DNA of 17,194 nt from JBDKGH01 sp039798265. GTDB lineage: Bacteria; Bacteroidota; Bacteroidia; Flavobacteriales_D; Sanyastnellaceae. Numbering within the stretch: position 1 is the stretch's first letter; each line of letters opens with the position of its first letter. The stretch spans positions 1 through 17,194 of the forward strand of contig JBDKGH010000003.1 in assembly GCA_039798265.1 (NCBI GenBank). Reading direction: 5' to 3'. Below, piece by piece: positions 1-5,296 of this stretch. A model generated the notes under the pieces. It did not search any database, had not been told where the DNA came from, and saw nothing but the letters and a program-made list of their open reading frames with translations. The translations under genes and the position numbers were made by a program.

Positions 1-1378
1 GCCCAAACTTAAAATAACTTGGCTTTTCTCCTTCTTGTTCATTAACGCCAACCACGCACTGCTCATCGCAGCCTGGAACTAGGCAACCACAACCATCTAC
101 TTTGAGTAGCCAACCTTGTTGAGTGAAATCGCTACCCGCCAAGCATGGCCATTCGAGGCAATTGGCTCGTGCTTCACCCGCCATAATATATCCACCGTCT
201 GGCGTGGCCTTTAGGTCATTGGCGGTATTATTAAGATAAAAATACCCGCTATCAAAGCCGATGTATTCGTAAAAGCGCTGCCACAAAAAATTGCCTTCAC
301 TATCCACTTTCCACAGCCAAATTTTTTCACTGGTGTTATTTGCAGCAGGATCATTCGGTGCATTAGGATTGATTTGCTCATCGTATTTAACCGAACAAGA
401 AACATAACCTCCATCGGGAGATTTGACTAGATGGTCACTTTGTTGCTGAGGTGCGTTATCGCCAATGGGGGAAGCAATCCAAACATATTCACCAGTAAAA
501 TCTACTTTAAAAGTAAAAGGTAAAATACTGTTAACATTACCTGCTGGAGCAGTAACACAGTATCCACTTTCATCTAATACCATATCAGATGCCCCACCGA
601 TTATAAAATCACTTGCATTATGTTCTATTTCATAATCGACAACTCCTGTATTGTCATTTAAGCTCATTAATTTATTAAAATGTCCTTGTTCTCCACTAGC
701 TTGCGAAACAAACCATAATTGATTATTAAAATAATTGATCACATTACATGAGTTATACCACATTTCCAAATCATCCACATACGTCCACAACTCCTCACCT
801 TGAGCGGTGAGTTTTTTTATCATAAAATTGTTTTGACTGGAAGAATGGAAGATTTGGGAAACGAAGTAAATATATTGACCATCGGGACTGCAAATGATTG
901 TTGTTGGTAGATTCAAATTCGTTTGGCTATTACTGCTCACGTAATAGGGTGAACTGAATCTTCTTGTTTGAATAGTATCGCCTTCATTAGTTAACCAAAC
1001 TACCGTGCTGTAGATTGTATCATTCCCATTTTCTATGTCCATAACAACTGTTACAACCATAGTATCATTCAATCTGGCGTTATTATCCCGAGAAGGATTG
1101 TAAGTTTTATTTGGGAAAAAAAGCTGTTTTGTTTCAATTACATCTCCATCAAAGTTAAAATTACGAATAATGGTGTTGAAATGATATCCTCCATTTGTAT
1201 CTATTCTAGCTCCAATAGTTTGATATCCGAAGGGCTGGTTCAGCACACTTAAATAGACTGACAATAGATCGTCATTAGCCCTTTTGCTAAATGTTTGTGC
1301 GTGCACATTATTAAACAGAAAAGCAATGCTCATCATGAGCATTGCTTTTATCCACGCATTTGCTTTAGTGTACCACAT
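1..1378 (-). CDS. Secreted beta-propeller-like protein, probable T9SS cargo (C-terminus cut by window edge)
   Basis: The reading frame stays open from the ATG at 1378 down to base 1, giving 459 visible residues. The N-terminus is a signal peptide: MWYTKANAWIKAM, a hydrophobic stretch, then VHAQ as the likely cleavage site. The body holds scattered repeats typical of secreted Bacteroidota propeller proteins, with SPDGGYVSCS and TPDGGYIMAG followed by WLLKVD. Near the visible end is a cysteine-rich GCGCLVPGCDEQC segment, which in this type of protein often sits just before a T9SS type A sorting domain; the last residues, YFKFG, would fit the start of that domain (inference, the rest is off the window). 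The ATG lies inside the end of the upstream ORF, overlapping it by 14 nt in another frame, so the two may be co-transcribed. ATG codons at 1342, 1336 and 1333 are alternatives but would lose the basic n-region. A strong palindrome at 1319-1349 lies within the signal-peptide codons. Confidence 0.85.
   Translation of the reverse strand, partial: MWYTKANAWIKAMLMMSIAFLFNNVHAQTFSKRANDDLLSVYLSVLNQPFGYQTIGARIDTNGGYHFNTIIRNFNFDGDVIETKQLFFPNKTYNPSRDNNARLNDTMVVTVVMDIENGNDTIYSTVVWLTNEGDTIQTRRFSSPYYVSSNSQTNLNLPTTIICSPDGQYIYFVSQIFHSSSQNNFMIKKLTAQGEELWTYVDDLEMWYNSCNVINYFNNQLWFVSQASGEQGHFNKLMSLNDNTGVVDYEIEHNASDFIIGGASDMVLDESGYCVTAPAGNVNSILPFTFKVDFTGEYVWIASPIGDNAPQQQSDHLVKSPDGGYVSCSVKYDEQINPNAPNDPAANNTSEKIWLWKVDSEGNFLWQRFYEYIGFDSGYFYLNNTANDLKATPDGGYIMAGEARANCLEWPCLAGSDFTQQGWLLKVDGCGCLVPGCDEQCVVGVNEQEGEKPSYFKFG
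1319..1349 (-). terminator. Terminator-like perfect palindrome inside signal-peptide codons
   Basis: Arms AAAAGCAATGCTCAT (1319-1333) and ATGAGCATTGCTTTT (1335-1349) are perfect 15-bp complements around a single central base. The A-run before and T-run after the stem give the shape of an intrinsic terminator in either direction. It starts 16 nt past the stop codon of the sorting-domain ORF (1365), the usual place for its terminator, yet it also encodes residues of the next gene's signal peptide. It could act as a terminator or as an attenuator coupled to translation; the structure is seen, its function is inferred. Confidence 0.6.
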
Positions 1379-1700
1379 CGAATTTTCCATTTATTTCGAT
1401 CGGTAAATGTGGTATTAGTATTCTAAAAGCATATGTTCCAGAAACCCATTTATTGGTGTTCAATAAGATCACGTGTTGGGATGGCTTTACTTGCTGCGAG
1501 AGTACTTCTCTTCCCATCACATCAGTTACAACTAATTTACACATTTCCGAAGTAGGTAGATCTTCTTTTAAACGAATAGTGACAATAAAATCCGCTGGGT
1601 TAGGAAATACCTCGATGAATTGTTCACTTATGTCGGTTGACGTTGTTTGTTGTCGTTTTATCATAACATCTTCGTCGTATGTGCCTTGTGAGGCAAACAT
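1365..1700 (-). CDS. Orphan T9SS type A C-terminal sorting domain (probable 3' remnant of a cargo gene)
   Basis: This 111-residue product is almost entirely a T9SS type A sorting domain. It shows EVFPNPAD at about residues 30-37, VTDVMGREVL in the middle, WVSGTYAFRI near 85-95 and the closing GKFDVVH. In T9SS cargo this domain is recognised at the outer membrane and removed or linked to lipopolysaccharide; it normally follows a signal peptide and a large passenger domain. Neither is present here. An in-frame stop lies only a few codons upstream of the ATG, and beyond it the sequence turns into an 8-bp tandem repeat. The simplest reading is that it is the tail of a cargo gene whose 5' part was lost next to the repeat. 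It could also be a short expressed protein, but without a signal peptide it could not reach the T9SS translocon. The sorting-domain call is firm; whether the gene is functional is doubtful. Confidence 0.75.
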   Translation of the reverse strand: MFASQGTYDEDVMIKRQQTTSTDISEQFIEVFPNPADFIVTIRLKEDLPTSEMCKLVVTDVMGREVLSQQVKPSQHVILLNTNKWVSGTYAFRILIPHLPIEINGKFDVVH

Positions 1701-1714
1701 AAAGATATGAAATT

Positions 1715-1818
1715 ATAAAAGGATAAAAGGATAGAATGATAAAATGATAAAATGATAAAAGGATAGAAGGAAAAAAGGAAAAAAGGATAAAAGGATAAAA
1801 TGGTAAAATGATATAAGG
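1715..1818. repeat. Array of 13 degenerate 8-bp units (consensus ATAAAAKG)
   Basis: The stretch parses without gaps into thirteen octamers: mostly ATAAAAGG and ATAAAATG, with variants ATAGAATG, ATAGAAGG, AAAAAAGG, GTAAAATG and ATATAAGG. The last two units run directly into structured repeat copy A. Because 8 and 3 share no factor, every frame of the opposite strand is an open 8-residue repeat rich in F, Y, I and L, so ORFs here are artefacts. Confidence 0.9.
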
Positions 1819-1918
1819 ATGAAATCCATCAATCTTAAGGGAATCATTTTCAAAGACACTATCCTATGTTTCTGGGATGACAATCCCAGCTTTGTCAACC
1901 CCGACCCCAAGTCGGGGA
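1803..1918. repeat. Structured repeat, copy A (two hairpins)
   Basis: This ~116-bp block recurs at 1966-2081, with about six substitutions and one single-base indel counted by eye. It contains two inverted repeats: CTGGGAT (1872-1878) with ATCCCAG (1883-1889), and CCCCGAC (1899-1905) with GTCGGGG (1911-1917). The second hairpin has the form of a REP-like palindrome. Confidence 0.9.
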
Positions 1919-1941
1919 TCGCAGATGTGGCGTGAGAAAGG

Positions 1942-1981
1942 ATAAAATGGTAAAATGGTAAAATGGTAAAATGATATAAGG
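1942..1981. repeat. Second array of the 8-bp unit (five copies)
   Basis: Five octamers: ATAAAATG, three identical GTAAAATG and ATATAAGG. The last ones form the left end of structured repeat copy B, exactly as in copy A, so the octamer array and the structured block behave as one composite unit of about 164 bp. Confidence 0.85.
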
Positions 1982-2081
1982 ATGAAATCCATCAATCTTA
2001 CGGGAATCATTTTCAAAGACACCATTCTATGTTTCTGGGATTGAAAATCCCAGCTTTGTCAGCCCCGACCTCAAGTCGGGG
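1966..2081. repeat. Structured repeat, copy B (two hairpins)
   Basis: Direct copy of the block at 1803-1918. Both hairpins are kept: CTGGGAT (2035-2041) with ATCCCAG (2047-2053), and CCCCGAC (2063-2069) with GTCGGGG (2075-2081). All the arms are unchanged between copies while both loops differ, which suggests that the folded form matters or that the copies are young. Confidence 0.9.
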
Positions 2082-2140
2082 AACACGGATTCGGCAATCG
2101 AAAAGCAAGTTAAAGCTTCGGGAATCAAGGAAACAGCCTG

Positions 2141-2179
2141 AAAAATGGTAAAATGGTAAAAGGATAAAATCATAAAATG
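2141..2179. repeat. Third array of the 8-bp unit
   Basis: After a ~60-bp spacer that has no clear second copy, about five more units follow: AAAAATG, GTAAAATG, GTAAAAGG, ATAAAATC, ATAAAATG. This closes the composite repeat. Confidence 0.8.
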
Positions 2180-2467
2180 ATTCCCCCAAAGGCGTCGCCT
2201 TTCCACCTAAAAAAATTACAGATTCATTTTGCGCCTTCCATTTTCCGAATCATACTCGCCTATTTTTGCGGCCATCGTTATTGATTTTTTCGAACCTATC
2301 GAACGACCTTTTCTTCCAAGTTCATAGCCCCAAATTATTTTAGTCTTGAATGAAGTAAAGCTCTGTTGCTTTTCATAGTTTTTAATTTTGATTGAGCAAC
2401 ATTTTGAAACTACATTGAAACCTATTTACAAGTCGCAGGGTAGTAAACCGTTCATCCGAAATAAATA
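2180..2467. other. Gene-free stretch with an orphan promoter-like box
   Basis: No convincing coding sequence is seen on either strand. A short perfect palindrome, AAAGGCG-T-CGCCTTT, lies at 2188-2202. TATTTTTG at 2261-2268 (plus strand) matches the Bacteroidota -7 consensus TAnnTTTG, but no TTG lies 19 bp upstream. The terminator at 2468-2499 works in both directions, so a small RNA of about 220 nt could lie between the two; this is inference only. Confidence 0.4.
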
Positions 2468-2499
2468 AAAAAAGCCGATAATTAAATTATCGGCTTTTT
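2468..2499 (-). terminator. Bidirectional intrinsic terminator after the HAAS/GldL-like gene
   Basis: Stem AGCCGATAATT (2473-2483) pairs with AATTATCGGCT (2485-2495), flanked by an A-run and a T-run. It lies 6 nt past the stop codon at 2505 of the minus-strand gene. Confidence 0.9.
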
Positions 2500-2504
2500 C
2501 ATTT

Positions 2505-3116
2505 TTAAGCATTTCTGATTTCCTTTTGGTACAGTTGCCAGAAGAAAATAGGTAAAAAGAAAAAGGTAACAATACCAATTCCTACCACAAATAAGATTCC
2601 TCCAAAGGGCCAATGCATTACTTTGAATGCAGCGCCAGTGGCCACAATAAGCCCGCCTAGTGAGCCTGCAAATACACGCATTAGTTGCCATTTATTCGGA
2701 GATACATTTCCATTGAATAGATTGACCTGAACAATGAGCATACATGCCATAAGTGCTAAGTCGCCAGTAAGCAATATTTTATTGGCAAAAGGCCATGACA
2801 TCATTTTGAACATCATGCCGATGAGGATGCAAAACGCGGCTAAGAAGCCGGTGAGATACAATAACTTTTTCATGATTTTCGAAATTTTAGATTGTAAAAC
2901 AAAGTTGACTTCCTCCTCCACTTCGCGGATTCCGTTGGGTGACAGTTGACGCAGCGCCTGATCAAACGCTTGGTCAAACGGCACACCTTCGGTGAGAAGC
3001 TCCTCGATGCTGCAGCAACAATGGTCGATCAGTTCCATTTGTAAATCTGCCTTTACGATGGAAACCTTCACGTACAAGGCTACCCTTTCGTATTGTTCAT
3101 CGGTAAGCTCAACCAT
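2505..3116 (-). CDS. Membrane protein with HAAS-like N-terminus and two GldL-like transmembrane hairpins
   Basis: The 203-residue protein has a soluble N-terminus (about 1-78) with LTDEQYE and the signature DHCCCSIEE near 31-39, then F-D-Q-A repeats. This resembles the short HAAS-type domain often encoded next to PadR regulators. Four hydrophobic segments follow (about 84-105, 113-134, 146-166, 171-194) as an internal duplication: FKMMSWPF at 103-110 and FKVMHWPF at 164-171, each followed by a glycine-containing helix. The FKxMHWP motif recalls the membrane part of the T9SS motor protein GldL. I see no glutamate in the second helix of either hairpin, so a motor role is not supported. The gene overlaps padR by 8 nt, indicating translational coupling and a shared operon. 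Likely a membrane partner or target of the PadR circuit; the true function is unknown. Confidence 0.8.
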   Translation of the reverse strand: MVELTDEQYERVALYVKVSIVKADLQMELIDHCCCSIEELLTEGVPFDQAFDQALRQLSPNGIREVEEEVNFVLQSKISKIMKKLLYLTGFLAAFCILIGMMFKMMSWPFANKILLTGDLALMACMLIVQVNLFNGNVSPNKWQLMRVFAGSLGGLIVATGAAFKVMHWPFGGILFVVGIGIVTFFFLPIFFWQLYQKEIRNA

Positions 3117-3453
3117 TCCATGAAGGATTTTGATTCAGTATCAAGCCTTGAATAGTGTCTAGGAAGGACAGCAATTCGTTGACTTGCACTGAAGTTTGTT
3201 CTACGCCTTTGGCCGTAAGGCGATAGTAGATGCGCATTCGTTTACCCACCATTACTTCTTCCGTTTCTACTAGCCCGTCGGCCAATAGTCGGTGTAAGGC
3301 CGGATAAAGAGAGCCTTCTTTTAATAGCACCTTTCCCTCTGAGCGTTCCTTTACCGCTCGAGTGATATCATAACCATACATACGCCCTTGTTCTTTTAAC
3401 AAGGTAAGAATGATGGTGCTGAGGGTGCCTTTGATCAGATCTTTTGCTAACAT
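3109..3453 (-). CDS. PadR family transcriptional regulator
   Basis: The 114-residue protein is a short-form PadR. It has the winged helix-turn-helix with MYGYDI at 25-30, GSLYPALHRL at 47-56 as recognition helix and RIYYRLTAKG at 74-83 as wing and following helix, then one C-terminal dimerisation helix. PadR proteins are usually repressors that release DNA when a ligand or stress signal is sensed. The gene is first in a two-gene unit with the overlapping membrane protein downstream. The start is supported by a perfect -7 box ending 4 nt before the ATG. A palindrome just upstream of that box probably serves as its own operator, so autorepression is likely (inference). Length and motifs fit the family well. 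Confidence 0.92.
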   Translation of the reverse strand: MLAKDLIKGTLSTIILTLLKEQGRMYGYDITRAVKERSEGKVLLKEGSLYPALHRLLADGLVETEEVMVGKRMRIYYRLTAKGVEQTSVQVNELLSFLDTIQGLILNQNPSWNG

Positions 3454-3457
3454 GAGA

Positions 3458-3465
3458 CAAACATA
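3458..3465 (-). promoter_or_regulatory. -7 promoter box of the padR operon
   Basis: TATGTTTG on the minus strand matches TAnnTTTG exactly. Four bases separate it from the ATG, so the transcript probably begins at or next to the start codon. No TTG is found at the -33 position. Confidence 0.65.
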
Positions 3466-3471
3466 CGTAGA

Positions 3472-3489
3472 TTATCTATGTATAGATAA
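3472..3489. promoter_or_regulatory. Candidate PadR operator
   Basis: TTATCTAT (3472-3479), GT, ATAGATAA (3482-3489): a perfect inverted repeat with 8-bp arms. It lies in the spacer directly upstream of the -7 box of padR. The nonamer CTATGTATA is present twice, at 3476-3484 and 3491-3499, 15 bp apart, suggesting a second half-site. Binding here would block RNA polymerase. Confidence 0.6.
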
Positions 3490-3574
3490 CCTATGTATAA
3501 ATAAAATATTGCTCGCAATCAACAAAAAGGTGATTAAAAGGAATCAAACAATGAAAATCAAAGGATTAGATATA

Positions 3575-3602
3575 AAAAAAGCCCAACCATAAAGGTTGGG
3601 CT
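3575..3602 (-). terminator. Intrinsic terminator after rpmE2
   Basis: AGCCCAACC (3580-3588) pairs with GGTTGGGCT (3594-3602) around a 5-nt loop. Read on the minus strand it is followed by a run of seven T. Together with padR's own start at 3453 it separates rpmE2 from the padR operon. Confidence 0.85.
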
Positions 3603-3656
3603 AAAAAAAAAAAATTCCTTCAAGCCTCGGCTAAGCCGCGACAAGAGCGGAGAATA

Positions 3657-3914
3657 TTATTTCTTATCAAATTTCGCGTAGCGAGTTTTGAACTTGTCGA
3701 TACGACCTGCGGTATCCACCAATTGCATTTTACCAGTGTAAAATGGGTGAGACTGAGAAGTGATCTCCAATTTCACCACAGGATATTCGTTACCGTCTTC
3801 CCAGGTCACAGTTTCTTTTGCATTAGCAGTTGATTTGCCCAAGAACATGTGGTCGTTCGACATATCTTTAAATACTACTAAGCGGTAGTTTTCTGGGTGT
3901 ATTCCTTGTTTCAT
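3657..3914 (-). CDS. rpmE2: Type B 50S ribosomal protein L31 (bL31)
   Basis: The 85-residue protein begins MKQGIHPENYRLVVFKD and contains SHPFYTGKMQLVDTAGRIDKF, the signature of bL31, which binds the large subunit at the central protuberance and bridges to the small one. No cysteine is present, so it is the zinc-independent (C-minus, type B) form, the length of which matches. The usual pairing of zinc-free L31 with zinc scarcity cannot be judged here because no second L31 gene is visible. The start is supported by a promoter with an exact TTG-19-TATATTTG layout, which leaves a leader of roughly 20-25 nt. A strong terminator follows, so it is monocistronic. It is divergent from the glycosyltransferase gene. 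Confidence 0.97.
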   Translation of the reverse strand: MKQGIHPENYRLVVFKDMSNDHMFLGKSTANAKETVTWEDGNEYPVVKLEITSQSHPFYTGKMQLVDTAGRIDKFKTRYAKFDKK

Positions 3915-3941
3915 TGTACTTTTCTTTTTCTAAACGGGCGG

Positions 3942-3971
3942 CAAATATACGAAAGGAAGATTAAATTCCAA
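3942..3971 (-). promoter_or_regulatory. Promoter of rpmE2
   Basis: On the minus strand, TTG (3971-3969), exactly 19 nt, then TATATTTG (3949-3942). This is a full match to the Bacteroidota primary sigma-factor consensus and ends 27 nt before the rpmE2 ATG. Confidence 0.85.
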
Positions 3972-3978
3972 GTATTCG

Positions 3979-4008
3979 TTGCAAATTTAGTGGAAATGTG
4001 CATTTTTG
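3979..4008 (+). promoter_or_regulatory. Promoter of the glycosyltransferase gene
   Basis: TTG (3979-3981), exactly 19 nt, then CATTTTTG (4001-4008), one mismatch from TAnnTTTG. The -7 box covers the TTG at 4006 that could otherwise serve as a start codon, which argues for the GTG at 4015 as the real start. Its -33 element lies 7 bp from that of the divergent rpmE2 promoter. Confidence 0.65.
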
Positions 4009-4014
4009 TCAACC

Positions 4015-5175
4015 GTGACGCGAATCCTACGCATAATCAACCGCTTTAACCTTGGTGGCCCCACTTATAATGCGGCTTATTTATCGCGTTACCTTCCTGA
4101 TTCGTTCGAAACCCGGTTATTGGGCGGCAGCCCTCAAGCTTCTGAAGAACACAGTGGCTTTATACTCGATCGCATAGGCATGCCCTATATCGAAATCCCT
4201 GAAATGTCGAGATCGGTAAATCCATTAAACGACTGGAAAGCCTTTCAAACGATTGTTCGATATATAAAAGAGTACCAACCTCACCTGGTGCACACGCATG
4301 CTGCTAAAGCAGGGCTATTAGGTCGGCTCGCAGCCATTCACTGCGGAGTACCACACATTGTACACACCTTTCATGGCCATGTGTTCGAAGGCTACTTTTC
4401 TCCTCTGGTGGCCAATGGCGTAAAAATAACCGAACGTCAATTAGCCAAACGTTCTTCTGCCATCATTACCATCAGTGAAGCTCAGCGTTACGATATAGTT
4501 GAGCGGTTTAAAATAGTAGCGCCTGAAAAAGCCCACATCATTCCGTTGGGACTCGATCTTGAACCTTTTACTTTAGAAAAAGAACAAAAGCGCAGCTCCT
4601 TTCGTTCCCGATATCAATTAGCAGAAAACGAATTTGTTTTTGCCATTGTGGGAAGATTAACCGCTATCAAAAATCACCGATTGTTACTTCAAGCATTTTT
4701 TGCGTTACCTCCCGATTTACCTCGCACCTTATTGATCGTGGGTGACGGAGAAGAACGAAAAGCGCTGGAAGAAATCGTTCAATCACACTCCCTCCCTCCT
4801 CACATCAACATCCTATTCACCTCATGGATAAAAAACATGAGTGAAGTTATGCCCGCGTTTGATTGCGTGGTGCTGTCTTCTGACAATGAAGGTACACCCG
4901 TGAGTTTAATAGAAGCGCAAGCGGCAGGAGTTCCTGTTATTTCTACCGATGTTGGCGGAGTTCGGAATTGCATGATCGAAAACAAAAGCGGGATAATCGT
5001 TCCTCGAAACAATATCGAAGCACTTAGCCAAGCCTTACACCGAATGATGCTTCGGTCAACAGAATACAAAGACCAAGGAATAAGCTTTGCGTTGAGTACT
5101 TTCGGATATCAACGATTAGTAAAAGAGATGAGCGCACTCTACACCCAATTGTTACAAACGCCGAAAAGCCGCTAA
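4015..5175 (+). CDS. GT4-family glycosyltransferase (GT-B fold)
   Basis: The protein is 386 residues from GTG 4015; a TTG at 4006 would add three but lies inside the promoter's -7 box. The N-terminal Rossmann domain shows NRFNLGGPTYN (about 9-19), whose glycine loop approaches the donor phosphate, and HTHAAKAGLLGR (93-104). The C-terminal domain has VGRLTAIKNH (212-221), LLIVGDGEER (239-248) and the retaining-enzyme EX7E motif with glutamates near 292 and 300 in NEGTPVSLIEA, then GVPVISTDVGG. It transfers a sugar from a nucleotide-sugar donor, probably in surface glycan synthesis; donor and acceptor cannot be told. No signal peptide, so a cytoplasmic or membrane-peripheral enzyme. No other glycan genes are nearby, so it is a stand-alone gene rather than part of a capsule cluster. 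No terminator is seen after it. Confidence 0.92.
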   Translation: MTRILRIINRFNLGGPTYNAAYLSRYLPDSFETRLLGGSPQASEEHSGFILDRIGMPYIEIPEMSRSVNPLNDWKAFQTIVRYIKEYQPHLVHTHAAKAGLLGRLAAIHCGVPHIVHTFHGHVFEGYFSPLVANGVKITERQLAKRSSAIITISEAQRYDIVERFKIVAPEKAHIIPLGLDLEPFTLEKEQKRSSFRSRYQLAENEFVFAIVGRLTAIKNHRLLLQAFFALPPDLPRTLLIVGDGEERKALEEIVQSHSLPPHINILFTSWIKNMSEVMPAFDCVVLSSDNEGTPVSLIEAQAAGVPVISTDVGGVRNCMIENKSGIIVPRNNIEALSQALHRMMLRSTEYKDQGISFALSTFGYQRLVKEMSALYTQLLQTPKSR

Positions 5176-5296
5176 TTTCAAGGCATTTACCATTATCGTC
5201 AATTCACAATTTCCTGTTCGCAACTACATGCGACTCATACTTTCCTGCATGTAATTCATTCCCATTTTTGGATCATCACCTAGACTACCAAACGAG

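Noticed and set aside
1453..1710. Plus-strand ORF opposite the T9SS sorting domain
   Set aside because: Shadow of a recognised domain on the minus strand; no motifs or promoter.
1713..1910. Minus-strand ORF rich in F, Y, I, L with an 8-residue period
   Set aside because: It is a translation of the 8-bp tandem array; every frame on that strand is open because of the repeat.
1715..2179. CRISPR array
   Set aside because: The repeats are 8-bp tandem units and two long direct copies, not short repeats with equal-length unique spacers; no cas genes.
3551..3592. Short plus-strand ORF encoding a 13-residue peptide (MKIKGLDIKKAQP)
   Set aside because: It runs into the stem of the rpmE2 terminator, with no promoter box close by; most likely chance.
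5226..5252. Inverted repeat ACATGC...GCATGT upstream of the SPOR-domain gene
   Set aside because: Six-bp arms with a 15-bp loop are expected by chance in a window of this size; no promoter overlap strong enough to call an operator.
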